64,000 nucleotides of DNA from Cohnella baijiui. GTDB taxonomy: Bacteria > Bacillota > Bacilli > Paenibacillales > Paenibacillaceae. Below the pieces are notes generated by a model. It saw nothing but the letters and a program-made list of their open reading frames with translations. It had not been told where the DNA came from and did not search any database. The stretch is from assembly GCF_020731285.1 (NCBI RefSeq), contig NZ_JAJFOW010000010.1, positions 62,001 through 126,000 on the forward strand, in the 5' to 3' direction. Below, in pieces: positions 53,344-62,586 of the stretch. The position numbers were made by a program, and so were the translations under genes. Positions within the stretch are counted from its first letter, which is position 1. Every line of letters starts with the position of its first letter.

Positions 53344-55050
53344 TTAGAATCCGATATCGTTTCTTTCCGCAGCCTTCTGCGCAACGTATTCCGCCATTTC
53401 ATCTGCGCCTGCGGCTCTGAACTTGTCTTGAATGTCATGAAGAATCTTCAGCGCTTGATCGTCCGTCTTCGCAAAAAGCGCTTTCTTAAATTCGTCGCCG
53501 TAGTTCAAGCTGCTGGTCGCATCTCTGAATTGCTGGTACTTGGGCCAATCTCTTTCCAAGTAGTTGGCGCTGACCTTATCGATGATTTGGATCGGCATTT
53601 TTTTCGAGAAGCTATTCTCCAATTTCTCCCACTGCGTCTTTTCGTCTTCCGTTTTGGGCCAGGCAACGTCGTTGGAGAAGCCTCCGATAAAGTTGGCATT
53701 GAGATAATTGAGGCCCGCATCTCTTTTCAAATCCGTATTATCGTCATACTTTTGTTTCACTTCGGGAATCCATTTGGGAGCCCCGTTCACCATTTGATAG
53801 TCTTTTCCTTCGATCCCCCAATAGGCGAGCAGTCGGCCTTCGTCGCTGTTGATATAATCCAGGAAGCGCAGCGCAGCGTCGGGATTTTTGATCTTCGCGC
53901 TCAGGAAGATGACAGGGAAGCCCGAGCGTCCCGGTTTTTCGACTTGCGTCGCGATGTTCCCGCTCTTGTTCTTCATCGGTCCGAGCAATTCGTATTGCAT
54001 GTCCGGATTCGTTTTATAGAGCGTATTTTGAAGCGTCCCCATCATGCTTTGGGCGCCGAATACGGCAAGTTTCCCCGTCGTCAGTTTTTCGGTTGCCATC
54101 GTATCGGTATTGCTGAAAGCTTCGGGGTCGAACAAACCGTTGGCGATGACCTTTCTCATGTACAACAATTTTTCTTCTTCATCTTTAGAGAACATCCAGT
54201 ACGTCAGCTTGCCGCTGCTGTCCTGGCGGAAATCGGAGATATTGTAGTCCGACCAGCCGGTGAGGAAGCGGCCGTAATCCCATCCGTCGTGCATGGTGCC
54301 GGCCGGAATGACCGGCTTGCCGCTAATATCTTTGAAATTGCCGTTCTTTATCTTAACCAACAGGTCGAATACTTTGTCTTCGGTATCGATATCCTCTGGA
54401 TTGACGTTCAAAGCCTTCAAAATATCTCCGCGGGCGTAGAGGCCGTAATTCCAGTTGTGGATGCTCTCCGGCGTGCCGTCCGGCGTCTGCATCGGAATCA
54501 CGTACGTTTTGCCTTGCAGATCGGGGCTGTTCAGTTCGAATTCGGCAAAGTCTTTCGCGACGCCGGTCGTCAGAAGCTTCTTCACATTCGGATACTTATC
54601 CAGGTAAGGCGTCAAATCCAGCAGCTGCCCTTCCAAAGCCGCTTTCTTGATGACTTGGCCTTCTCCGCCCGTCGTAGACCAGAAAGGCGCGTTGACCATA
54701 TCGGGAACCGTATCCGAAGCAAAGATCGTGTTCAGCTTTTCCGTCTCGTTGGTCGTAATCGACTCCAACTTTAACGTTACGCCGGTTACTTCCTTGACCC
54801 GCTGGGCGACGGGATTGTTGACTTGGTCTTGCGGGAAGCTCGCACCGCCGCCGTTCCAGTTGCTCAGGAAGGACACCGTGACCTGCTCCGGCTTATTCCC
54901 GCCCGACGCCGTGCTGCTTGCGCTCGGTTCGGTCTGACCGCTGGACTTGTTATCCGAATTGCTGCTGCTGCATGCCGTCGCGGCCGATAATAGCAGCGGT
55001 ACGGCAAGCGTAATGCCCAGGACTCTTTTGAGCTTCTTCTTACTCGGCAT
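53344..55050 (-). CDS. LplA-type extracellular solute-binding lipoprotein (module 2)
   Basis: The 568-residue lipoprotein has a signal ending SAATAC with Cys27, a Ser/Asn/Lys-rich linker, and an LplA-type domain (VTVSFLSNWNGGGASFPQDQVNNPVAQRVKEVTGVTLKLESITTNETEKLNTIFASDTVPDMV, shown here only as the start of the domain around residues 57-120). It should feed an oligosaccharide, perhaps a mannoside given the GH38 gene upstream, to the LplB-LplC permeases. The gene is less GC-rich than its surroundings. Confidence 0.9.
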   Translation of the reverse strand: MPSKKKLKRVLGITLAVPLLLSAATACSSSNSDNKSSGQTEPSASSTASGGNKPEQVTVSFLSNWNGGGASFPQDQVNNPVAQRVKEVTGVTLKLESITTNETEKLNTIFASDTVPDMVNAPFWSTTGGEGQVIKKAALEGQLLDLTPYLDKYPNVKKLLTTGVAKDFAEFELNSPDLQGKTYVIPMQTPDGTPESIHNWNYGLYARGDILKALNVNPEDIDTEDKVFDLLVKIKNGNFKDISGKPVIPAGTMHDGWDYGRFLTGWSDYNISDFRQDSSGKLTYWMFSKDEEEKLLYMRKVIANGLFDPEAFSNTDTMATEKLTTGKLAVFGAQSMMGTLQNTLYKTNPDMQYELLGPMKNKSGNIATQVEKPGRSGFPVIFLSAKIKNPDAALRFLDYINSDEGRLLAYWGIEGKDYQMVNGAPKWIPEVKQKYDDNTDLKRDAGLNYLNANFIGGFSNDVAWPKTEDEKTQWEKLENSFSKKMPIQIIDKVSANYLERDWPKYQQFRDATSSLNYGDEFKKALFAKTDDQALKILHDIQDKFRAAGADEMAEYVAQKAAERNDIGF

Positions 55051-55105
55051 TGTTCATAACCCCTTCACTCATTTTTATATAAAAGGCAGTGCCTCTTATA
55101 TGCTG

Positions 55106-56020
55106 CTATTCCTTCAGCGAACCCACCAATACCCCTTTGACGAAATACTTCTGAAGAAACGGATAGATGCAAATGATCGGGGTCGTGATGATGATGACGA
55201 ACGTCATTCTTAGGGCTTCCGGCGTTACGCCGCGCAGCTCCATCTGGGCCTGGTTCATGTTCTGAATGGAGGATCCGCCGTTCGACGACGTCATGGACTG
55301 GAAGGACGCTTCGCTGATCATCTTGTTCAGGAACGTGGCGGCAGGCTGGAGCTTCTCGTTCTGAATGAAAAACTGGCCGGTAAACCAGTCATTCCAACAG
55401 CCGACGCCGACAAACAAGGCAATGGTCGCCATGACCGGCAGCGATAGGGGCAGGATGATTCGCGAGAAGACCGAGAGTTCGCCTGCGCCGTCGATGCGGG
55501 CCGATTCCGATAGACTTGCCGGAATTCCGTCGAAGAACGTCTTCATGACAATCGCGTTGAAAAAGTTGTACAACGACGGCAACACCAGCACCCAAAAGGT
55601 GTTGAGGATGTGCAATTGCCTGAACAGAATAAAAGTAGGAATGAGTCCTCCGCTAAACAGCGTGGTGAAGAAGAAGAAAAAGACGATGTATTTCCTGCCG
55701 GGCAGTCCTTTTCGCGATAGCGCGTAGGCCAGCATCGCCGTCAACAGTACGGAAAGAACGGTCACGACGACTGTTCGGGAGATGGAGATGAAGAACGAAT
55801 TCAAGATCAACGGGTTGCTGAAAGCCTTGCTGTAGTTCTCCAGCGTGAAGACTCTCGGGATCAGGTAGATCCCGCCCTTCATCGCGTCATAGCCGTCGTT
55901 AAAGGAAAGAGCCAGAAAATAGAGAAACGGATAGAGTGCCGTCACGCAGAATATGAGCAGCACCGCATAGTTCAGCGTCGAATAAATACGATCGGGTAAC
56001 GACATCCTTCTCACGCCCAT
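55106..56020 (-). CDS. LplC/YtcP-type ABC sugar permease (module 2)
   Basis: The 304-residue permease has six helices, the EAA loop LSESARIDGAGELSVFSRIILPLSLPVM and the end YFVKGVLVGSLKE typical of LplC relatives. MGVRRM is preferred as start: AGGAGG lies 7 bases before that ATG, while an upstream GTG is too close. It lies between lplB and lplA, in the same order as module 1. No ATPase gene is nearby. Confidence 0.92.
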   Translation of the reverse strand: MGVRRMSLPDRIYSTLNYAVLLIFCVTALYPFLYFLALSFNDGYDAMKGGIYLIPRVFTLENYSKAFSNPLILNSFFISISRTVVVTVLSVLLTAMLAYALSRKGLPGRKYIVFFFFFTTLFSGGLIPTFILFRQLHILNTFWVLVLPSLYNFFNAIVMKTFFDGIPASLSESARIDGAGELSVFSRIILPLSLPVMATIALFVGVGCWNDWFTGQFFIQNEKLQPAATFLNKMISEASFQSMTSSNGGSSIQNMNQAQMELRGVTPEALRMTFVIIITTPIICIYPFLQKYFVKGVLVGSLKE

Positions 56021-56053
56021 ACGCACACCTCCTTGGATTCGATTGCTGCCGTA

Positions 56054-57004
56054 TTACCATAGCGACGTATCGCTAAGCCGTTTCGAGATCTTGTTGACCA
56101 CGACGATGAGGAGCAGCGAGATCACGGACTTGAACAATCCAATGGCCGTCGAATAGGCAAATTGGCCCTGTTGAATGCCTGTTTTGAGCACGTAAGTGTC
56201 CAAGATCTCCGAGACGTGCAAGGTGGCGGGAGTTTGCATGAGATAGATTTGATCGAAACCTGCGTTCAAGATTCCGCTGAGGGAGAAGATAAGTAGAATG
56301 GCGATCGTAGGCGTCAGGCAAGGCAGCGTGATTTTGAATAATGTGCTCCATCGGCCCGCCCCGTCGATCTGCGACGCTTCGTATAAATGGGGATCGATGT
56401 TGGTCAACGCGGCCAAATAAATGATGGAACCCCACCCTACGCCTTTCCAAATATCCGAGATGATGACCAGTGGATAGAATAAGGAGGGATTGCCCATGAA
56501 GAAGATCGGGTCCAGTCCCATATGCTCGCGAATATCGTTGACAAGACCTACGTTAGGGGACAATATTTTTTGGAGCAGCGTGACGACGACGACCCATGAA
56601 ACGAAGTGGGGCAGGTAAGAAATCGTCTGAAACGCCCGCTTGATTTTTCCTTTTGTGATGGCATTCAGCATTAAGGCCAGAACTAACGGAGCGGGAAATC
56701 CAAAAAGCAATTTGAGGGCGCTGATGGACAGCGTATTGCGCAGCACATTATAAAAGTTGGAATCGTTCAAAAACTGCTTGAAATAGCGAAAGCCTTCCCA
56801 GGGACTTCCCAATATCCCCAGATTGTATTTGAAATCTTTGAAGGCGATTAAGATGCCGTACATCGGATAATAAGCAAAGACCAGAAACCAGATAATGGCC
56901 GGCAGCAGGAACAAATAAATATACCTGAAGCTCCAGATTTTCGAAAGCGTCTTGTTCTTTTTGGTTTTTTGCGTGAATGGCAAGACTTCTTCCCTAGCTT
57001 CCAT
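56054..57004 (-). CDS. lplB: LplB-type ABC sugar permease (module 2)
   Basis: The 316-residue permease has six helices, PMYGILIAFKDFKYNLGILGSPWEGF after the first, the EAA loop YEASQIDGAGRWSTLFKITLPCLTPTI, and the end NKISKRLSDTSLW characteristic of LplB. It follows the GH38 gene after 272 bases, a spacer that contains a small GC hairpin (CTCCGCG/CGCGGAG, about 57211-57228) but no clear terminator or promoter, so it may be read from the GH38 promoter. Confidence 0.92.
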   Translation of the reverse strand: MEAREEVLPFTQKTKKNKTLSKIWSFRYIYLFLLPAIIWFLVFAYYPMYGILIAFKDFKYNLGILGSPWEGFRYFKQFLNDSNFYNVLRNTLSISALKLLFGFPAPLVLALMLNAITKGKIKRAFQTISYLPHFVSWVVVVTLLQKILSPNVGLVNDIREHMGLDPIFFMGNPSLFYPLVIISDIWKGVGWGSIIYLAALTNIDPHLYEASQIDGAGRWSTLFKITLPCLTPTIAILLIFSLSGILNAGFDQIYLMQTPATLHVSEILDTYVLKTGIQQGQFAYSTAIGLFKSVISLLLIVVVNKISKRLSDTSLW

Positions 57005-57276
57005 CCTCTGTACACCTCCTGCAAATAGTTTTACGAAAGCCTCAAAACAAGATTTTGAAAAGGCTTACAAATTCCTATTTACGCAAATATAGCGGCGCAA
57101 AACGACTCGCTAATCTTAACTTTGAAAGGTGAAACTGTTCGGAAATGGGATCTCTGAAAAAGTCGGTCATCTACCCTATTTTTTCGCAGAGCCGCCGTCG
57201 GTCTGGACTCCGCGCGTGAACGCGGAGCCGCAAACTCGGGCAGGCTGGTGCTGGAATTATCCGGCATAGCCTTCGC

Positions 57277-60200
57277 TTACTTGATCGGAATTGAAAGTCT
57301 TAGCGTCTTAATCTCGAACGGTGCGAAGCTCAGCGCGACCGCCCGGCCCGCCGGGTGAAGCTGTTCGGTCTTCGCTTCCATCAGATCGGCTTCCCATACT
57401 TGCGCGGTGTCGAAGCCGGCATGCAGCGTCGTGCGCAAGCGGGAACCAGCCGTCTCGTACAGTCGCACGATCAAATCCTCGCCGTCTTCGGCTCGCTTGA
57501 CGGCTTCGATCATGACGTTCGGATGATCGGCCTGAAGCAAGGTATAGGCGACGTCCGTCCGGCTTGAGCTGGCGGTTTCGCTGCCCACGGCGGCAGTCGC
57601 CGTGCGAAGCGGCACGTTCAGCTCGTAGCCGCGCTTGTAAACGTCGGCGGCGACGAGATCGCCCGGATGCGGATAGAGCGAATAGGTGAACGTGTGCTCC
57701 GCGCGGTCCGCCTCGGGATCGGGATAGGACGGGCTCCGCAGTAGGTTCAGATCGAGGGTGCCGCCTTCGGCCCGATGGCCGTATTTGCAGTCGTTCAGCA
57801 GCGCGACGCCGTAGTCCGGCTCGGACATGTCGATCCACTGATGGGCGCATATCTCGTCTTTGGCGTAGTCCCAAGACGTATTGCGATGCGTCGGCCGATT
57901 CAGATAGCCGAACTGAATTTCGCAGCTCGCGCTGTCCGAACGGATGTCCAGGGGGAACGACGTGCGGAGCATCTTGTCGTCCTCCCGCCAGTCGACCGTC
58001 GTCTCGAAGTCGAGCCGCCGGCTGCCTTGCGTCAAGATCACCCGCTGCGTCAGCTCGGACCCGCCGTATCGGTAGCGGTGGACGAAGCCGGCACGGGGGC
58101 CGTCCGCGAACGCCGTCGTTTCGATCAGCTCCGGCGCCGCGCTGCCGCCCGTCTGGCGGTAGTCCTGACGGAAATCCCAGGCGTCGCCGCGGTCGTCGTA
58201 GACGCGGAGGGCGTTGCCCTTGCCGCCGGGCGCGAGCACCTCGCGGCGGGCCGCTTTGTCCCGGATCGAGACGATCGCGCCTTCCTCGCCGAAGGCGACT
58301 TCGAGCAGCTCGTTCTCGAGCTTCCGCGCTTCGGCGGATGCCCGGGGCGCGGGGGCCGCGCTGCCTTCTCCCGAAACGGGCTGCTCAGCTTCGTCCAGCC
58401 GCGCGTAGCCCATGGCCGGGACGCGGACACGCCGCCATTCGCCGGCTGCCTGCAGCCACTCTTCCCGCTCCCACGGCAGCGAGTTGAAGACGAAGGTCCG
58501 GCTGCCGCCTTCGGCGCCGTCGTCACGACGCCGCGCCGCGATCGCCCCGTAGATGTCGGCGATCCGCTCCTCCACCTCCGCGAGCAAAGCCGCGTACCGT
58601 TCGAGCGACTCGTCGTAGACGCGCTTGATCGACGAGCCCGGCAAAATGTCGTGGAACTGGTACAGCAGCACTTCCTTCCAGATCTCCTCAAGCGCCTCGG
58701 CCGGATAGTCGTAACCGGTCTCGAGACCGGCCAGCACGGCCGCGAACTCGAGCTCGCGCAGCGCTTTCTCCAGCTTGCGGTTGAAACGCTTGTTGCGAGC
58801 CTGGCTCGTCAACGTGCCTTGGTGCTTCTCCAGGTACAGCTCCCCGCGCCAGGACGGGTAGCGCTCCGTTCCCTCCGCGAGCCGCTCGAAGAACTTCGCG
58901 GACGACTCCTGCTCGACCGGCGGCAGTCCGAGCAGATCCTTTTCCCGCCTGAGCCGCTCCAGATGCTCTTCGCCGGGACCGCCGCCGCCGTCGCCGATGC
59001 CGAACAGCATGAGGCAGCGGTCGGAGACGTTTTTGTCGGCGTAATTTTCCTCGGCCTTGGCGAGGGAACGCGGAGCGGCCGGGCTATTGTACGTGTCCTC
59101 CGGCGGCATGTGCGTCAGCACGCGGGAGCCGTCGATGCCCTCCCATTGGAACGTGTGATGGGGATGGCGGTTGTAGACGCTCCAGCTCAGCTTCTGCGTC
59201 ATCATGTAGTCGACGCCGGAACGCTTCAAAATTTGCGGCAGGCTGGCCGAGTAGCCGAACACGTCCGGCATCCACAGCGACTTCATCTCCTGGCCGAACT
59301 CCTCCTGGAAAAACCGTTTGCCGTACAGAACTTGCCGGACCAGCGCTTCGCCCGTCGGCACGTTCGTGTCGGACTCGACCCACATCGCGCCCTGAAGCTC
59401 CCAGCGGCCTTCGGAGACGCGCGCCTTCACTTGGTCGTACAGCTTCGGATAATGCGTCTTCATCCATTGATACAGCTGAGGCTGGCTGGCGCCGAAGACG
59501 TATTCGGGATAGCGCTCCATCATGCGCAGCGCCGTCGAGAACGTGCGCGCGCCTTTGCGGATCGTCTCGCGGATCGGCCACAGCCAGGCGAGATCGATGT
59601 GCGCGTGGCCGATCGCGCTGATCGTGAGCGCCGCGTCCCCGCCGCGCTTGGCTAGCGGTCCGGCGAGCAGCCGGCGCGCCTCCGCGACGCGCTCGTCGCC
59701 GAAGTCCGTCAGGTGCAGCGACGCCTCGTACAGCGCCTGGTAGGCCTGCACTTGGCGAGCCGAGCCGGCCGGCAGCCGTTCCGCCGTCTCCAGCAGCACC
59801 TCCGCGTCGTAGTACAGCTGCCGGACTTCCTCACGGCAGATGGCGATGCACGCTTCCTTCAGCGTGCCGCTGCGATAGTGGCCGAAGAGATCGTTGCAGC
59901 CCGCGTCGCCCCACAGGTCGATCTCCTCGCCTCCGGCGGCGGACGCGCTGACGTCAACGACCCGCTTGCCCGGCAGCCCGAGCGTATAATCGAACTCGGA
60001 ATTGATATTCGTCAATCCTTGGGCCGGCGTCCCCGCTTCGTCGACGAGGCACACTTCGCCGTTGACGTCGATCAGGAGCACCACTTTGGCTCCCGCCGCC
60101 TGCGCCGGCACCCGGCCGCGGAAGCGGAACCACGCGCAGTCCCACAGCTCGCCCCAGCGATCTCCGGGCTTCAGCGCCGTTTCCCGGCCCGTCGTCCGTT

Positions 60201-60330
60201 CCGCGTACGGAACGGGCTCTTTCGTTACCCATGCGGTCACGCTTAGATCCTCGAGGGGGATATAGATCTGTTCGTTCAACCGACCCAGCAGCGAACGGAG
60301 CTGCTCCGGTCTCACCGTCTCGTAGGGCAT
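57277..60330 (-). CDS. GH38 alpha-mannosidase
   Basis: The 1017-residue cytoplasmic enzyme has the GH38 zinc site GHAHIDLAW (241-249; His242/His244/Asp246), the nucleophile region WMPDVFGYSASLPQ with Asp356, a helical middle domain and a C-terminal beta domain with the family segment QIQFGYLNRPTHRNTSWDYAKDE read here as an approximate motif. It should remove alpha-mannosyl residues from oligosaccharides imported by the lplBCA system downstream. MPYETVR is the chosen start, with GAAGGAG about 8 bases upstream. Confidence 0.93.
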   Translation of the reverse strand: MPYETVRPEQLRSLLGRLNEQIYIPLEDLSVTAWVTKEPVPYAERTTGRETALKPGDRWGELWDCAWFRFRGRVPAQAAGAKVVLLIDVNGEVCLVDEAGTPAQGLTNINSEFDYTLGLPGKRVVDVSASAAGGEEIDLWGDAGCNDLFGHYRSGTLKEACIAICREEVRQLYYDAEVLLETAERLPAGSARQVQAYQALYEASLHLTDFGDERVAEARRLLAGPLAKRGGDAALTISAIGHAHIDLAWLWPIRETIRKGARTFSTALRMMERYPEYVFGASQPQLYQWMKTHYPKLYDQVKARVSEGRWELQGAMWVESDTNVPTGEALVRQVLYGKRFFQEEFGQEMKSLWMPDVFGYSASLPQILKRSGVDYMMTQKLSWSVYNRHPHHTFQWEGIDGSRVLTHMPPEDTYNSPAAPRSLAKAEENYADKNVSDRCLMLFGIGDGGGGPGEEHLERLRREKDLLGLPPVEQESSAKFFERLAEGTERYPSWRGELYLEKHQGTLTSQARNKRFNRKLEKALRELEFAAVLAGLETGYDYPAEALEEIWKEVLLYQFHDILPGSSIKRVYDESLERYAALLAEVEERIADIYGAIAARRRDDGAEGGSRTFVFNSLPWEREEWLQAAGEWRRVRVPAMGYARLDEAEQPVSGEGSAAPAPRASAEARKLENELLEVAFGEEGAIVSIRDKAARREVLAPGGKGNALRVYDDRGDAWDFRQDYRQTGGSAAPELIETTAFADGPRAGFVHRYRYGGSELTQRVILTQGSRRLDFETTVDWREDDKMLRTSFPLDIRSDSASCEIQFGYLNRPTHRNTSWDYAKDEICAHQWIDMSEPDYGVALLNDCKYGHRAEGGTLDLNLLRSPSYPDPEADRAEHTFTYSLYPHPGDLVAADVYKRGYELNVPLRTATAAVGSETASSSRTDVAYTLLQADHPNVMIEAVKRAEDGEDLIVRLYETAGSRLRTTLHAGFDTAQVWEADLMEAKTEQLHPAGRAVALSFAPFEIKTLRLSIPIK

Positions 60331-60362
60331 TCTCCCACTCCTTCGTTCCAAGCTCATCGCAT

Positions 60363-60377
60363 ATGTCTCGGAGACAT
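60363..60377. promoter_or_regulatory. Candidate operator in the GH38 leader
   Basis: ATGTCTC and GAGACAT form a perfect inverted repeat around one base, about 11 bases downstream of the -10 box and 33 bases upstream of the GH38 start. Confidence 0.5.
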
Positions 60378-60387
60378 CTTCACGAAT

Positions 60388-60416
60388 AATATAATATATA
60401 TATTTTATATAATCAA
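60388..60416 (-). promoter_or_regulatory. Promoter of the GH38 gene
   Basis: On the minus strand TTGATT (60416-60411) and TATATT (60393-60388) are 17 bases apart within a very AT-rich stretch in otherwise GC-rich DNA. Confidence 0.7.
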
Positions 60417-60504
60417 TATTTACTTATCTGAAAAAAAACCAACTTTTCGTCGCATTTTCGCGAAACGATGCCCGAAGGCTGATTTTTGTTAGTCCTGTGC
60501 ATAC

Positions 60505-60546
60505 AAAAAAGCCATTCCTCCGCCGCCCGGCGGGGGAATGGCTTTT
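60505..60546 (-). terminator. Terminator of the GntR/LacI regulator gene
   Basis: AAAAGCCATTCC and GGAATGGCTTTT with a GC-rich top form a hairpin followed by TTTTTT on the minus strand, just after the regulator gene. Confidence 0.85.
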
Positions 60547-60559
60547 TCGCGTCGACCGT

Positions 60560-61735
60560 TTATTCGCCGGCCTCGGCCGCGGCGCGGCAAGGGCCGCTCG
60601 TCTGCCGTACGATCAGCTCCGGTTTGATTAAGGTTTTGCTGTAGCTGCCGCCGCGGCCGGAACCGCTCTTCACGATCTCGATCAGCCGGCTTGCCGCCCG
60701 GTAGCCCATATCGCGCTCGAACTGCTTGATATGGGTGAAGATGCTGAACTCCTCCACGATCGACGTCGGGTCGTCGAAGCTGACGATCGACAGATCGTCC
60801 GGGACGCCGAGGCCGGCATGGCGCGCCATCTGGTAGATCTGCACGCCGAGCCGCCCGTTCAGCGTAATGTAGGCCGTCGCCATCCGGTTGCGGATGTACC
60901 GGTACAGCGGATGGGAATCCGCGTCCTTCAGGCTCCCCACTTGAAAGTCCGTGATGATGTGCGCCGGATTGATGAGCGCTCCCCGGTCCTTGAGCGCTTT
61001 CATGTAGCCGTCGATCCGTTCCTGCACGGTGACGGTCTGCAGCGGCGAGTCGGAGCAGATGGCGATCTCCCGGTGGCCGAGCTTCCAAAGGTGATCGACG
61101 GCGAGCTCCGTGCCCATCCGCCCGTCGGCCGCCATGTAGTGCGTCTCCACGCCCGGCAAGTAACGGTCGATCAGCAGAAACGGATAGCCCTCGAGCTTCA
61201 TCGCCAAAATCTCTTCGTTGTACTGCTCCTCGTCCATCGGGAAGATCACCATGCCCTCGGCCCCGATCTCCCGCAGCGTACGGATCGCCTCGATCTCGAG
61301 CTTCGTCTGGTTGCTCGACAGCAGGATGACCGCACGATAGCCCTGATCCAGCATGCCCCGCTGGATCCCCTCGATGAGCCTCGCCGCGAAGTAGTCGTCG
61401 ATCGACGGCATCACGAGGCCGATGATGCCCGTCTTCGCCCCCGGCAGCGGGCGCTCCTCCAGACGCGAGGCGGCGCCGTGGGCGGCTTCGGCCGCGGTTT
61501 CCCGCTCGGCCGGGTCGCTGACGAAGCTTCCCCGCCCGGGCACGCGCATGATGACTTTGTCGTTGGCGAGTCCGGACAACGCGTTCACGACGGTGATCTT
61601 GCTCACGTTAAACAGTTCCATCAGCTCTTTGTCGGTCGGGATGCGCTCGCCGCTCTTCAGCCCCTCCGACTCGATCAGCGTCTTAATGTAGTCTTGGATC
61701 TGCTGGTAGAGCGGGATTCGATCGTTCGTGTTCAT
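60560..61735 (-). CDS. GntR-type HTH/LacI-type sensor regulator (AraR-like architecture)
   Basis: Residues ~3-70 are a GntR winged helix (IPLYQQIQDYIKTLIESEGLKSGERIPTDKELMELFNVSKITV), and residues ~98-385 a LacI-type periplasmic-binding-like sensor (TGIIGLVMPSIDDYFAARLIEGIQRG, LLIDRYLPGVETHYMAADGRMGTELAVDHL). This is the AraR arrangement. ATG at 61735 is preferred, with GGAG 6 bases upstream; two starts lie 6 and 12 bases earlier. It is upstream of and parallel to the GH38/lplBCA genes, its likely targets, and its own promoter shares their AT-rich character. Confidence 0.9.
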   Translation of the reverse strand: MNTNDRIPLYQQIQDYIKTLIESEGLKSGERIPTDKELMELFNVSKITVVNALSGLANDKVIMRVPGRGSFVSDPAERETAAEAAHGAASRLEERPLPGAKTGIIGLVMPSIDDYFAARLIEGIQRGMLDQGYRAVILLSSNQTKLEIEAIRTLREIGAEGMVIFPMDEEQYNEEILAMKLEGYPFLLIDRYLPGVETHYMAADGRMGTELAVDHLWKLGHREIAICSDSPLQTVTVQERIDGYMKALKDRGALINPAHIITDFQVGSLKDADSHPLYRYIRNRMATAYITLNGRLGVQIYQMARHAGLGVPDDLSIVSFDDPTSIVEEFSIFTHIKQFERDMGYRAASRLIEIVKSGSGRGGSYSKTLIKPELIVRQTSGPCRAAAEAGE

Positions 61736-61768
61736 TTTCATCTCCAATGCCCATTGACATATATATAT

Positions 61769-61797
61769 AATATATATGGACGACGAATATCATGCAA
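61769..61797 (-). promoter_or_regulatory. Promoter of the GntR/LacI regulator gene
   Basis: On the minus strand TTGCAT (61797-61792) and TATATT (61774-61769) are 17 bases apart. The -10 lies in an ATATAT-rich imperfect palindrome (61758-61779) like that at the GH38 promoter. Confidence 0.65.
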
Positions 61798-61884
61798 TCC
61801 CATCCGCCGTCTCGGATATGCGAAAAGTCCCGATCCGGGCCTATGTTTCTCCGGCTTCCCGCCTACCGAATTCCATTCCCATAC

Positions 61885-61914
61885 GAAAAAGAGCTCGCGC
61901 AAGAGCCCTTTTTC
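61885..61914 (-). terminator. Terminator of ypsA
   Basis: GAAAAAGAGCTC and GAGCCCTTTTTC pair around a short loop with one mismatch; T runs occur on both strands. Confidence 0.65.
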
Positions 61915-61965
61915 GCTAAATTCCGGCATGCGGAGACGAGGTGCGAACGGCATCCCCACGTCCGG

Positions 61966-62526
61966 TCAATCGAACGATTCCGGCCGGTCCTCCTCCGCCA
62001 GCCCCTGCACCTCGTCGGCACCAATCGCCATATAGCGGTAACCTTCCTCGTCCGCGAGCTTCAGCGCACGCTCCTTGACGAACTTGGGGCTGGCCTCGCC
62101 CATTTCCTCGTCGTAGAACAGCAGGATGCCGTCCGTCTTGCGGAACAGCAGCTCGTCCCGCGCCTTGAACTGCCAGGCGCCCTCGTACGGACGGTTGCTC
62201 ACCGCGCCGTAGTAGTCGAGGTCCTTCAGGATGGCCCGGTAATAATTCTGCTTGTCTTCCTTCCACTTTTCGTCCGGATTGGCGTAAGCCGTCACGATGC
62301 CGAGCTTCAGATCGGGGAATCGCTCCCGCTTCAGCGCGATGACGGTCTCGCACGCCCACAGGTCGACGCCGAGTTGGCCGGGCGTCAGCACCCACTCCAG
62401 CCCTTCCTCCGCCAGCGGCGCGAGACGGGCGGCGATCGCCCGCTTGATATAGACGATGGCTTTGTTCTTCTGGTCGAAGATATTCAGCTCGTTCATCCGG
62501 TAACCCGTCACCAGAAGATTTTTCAC
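61966..62526 (-). CDS. ypsA: YpsA, SLOG-superfamily protein (DUF1273)
   Basis: The 186-residue cytosolic protein matches YpsA: LLVTGYRMNELNIFDQKNKAIVYIKRAI at the start, EGLEWVLTPGQLGVDLWACE, WKEDKQNYYRAILKDLDY, NRPYEGAWQFKARDELLFRKTDGILLFYDEE. The SLOG Rossmann-like fold suggests nucleotide binding, and YpsA of Bacillus and Staphylococcus affects cell division. A GTG start is taken, preceded by GGGAGGGGG about 9 bases upstream. Confidence 0.9.
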   Translation of the reverse strand: MKNLLVTGYRMNELNIFDQKNKAIVYIKRAIAARLAPLAEEGLEWVLTPGQLGVDLWACETVIALKRERFPDLKLGIVTAYANPDEKWKEDKQNYYRAILKDLDYYGAVSNRPYEGAWQFKARDELLFRKTDGILLFYDEEMGEASPKFVKERALKLADEEGYRYMAIGADEVQGLAEEDRPESFD

Positions 62527-62586
62527 GCGGCTCGTCCCCCTCCCTACCATCATAGGACGAATTCGGGCCCGCGCCAACCCGCCGGT

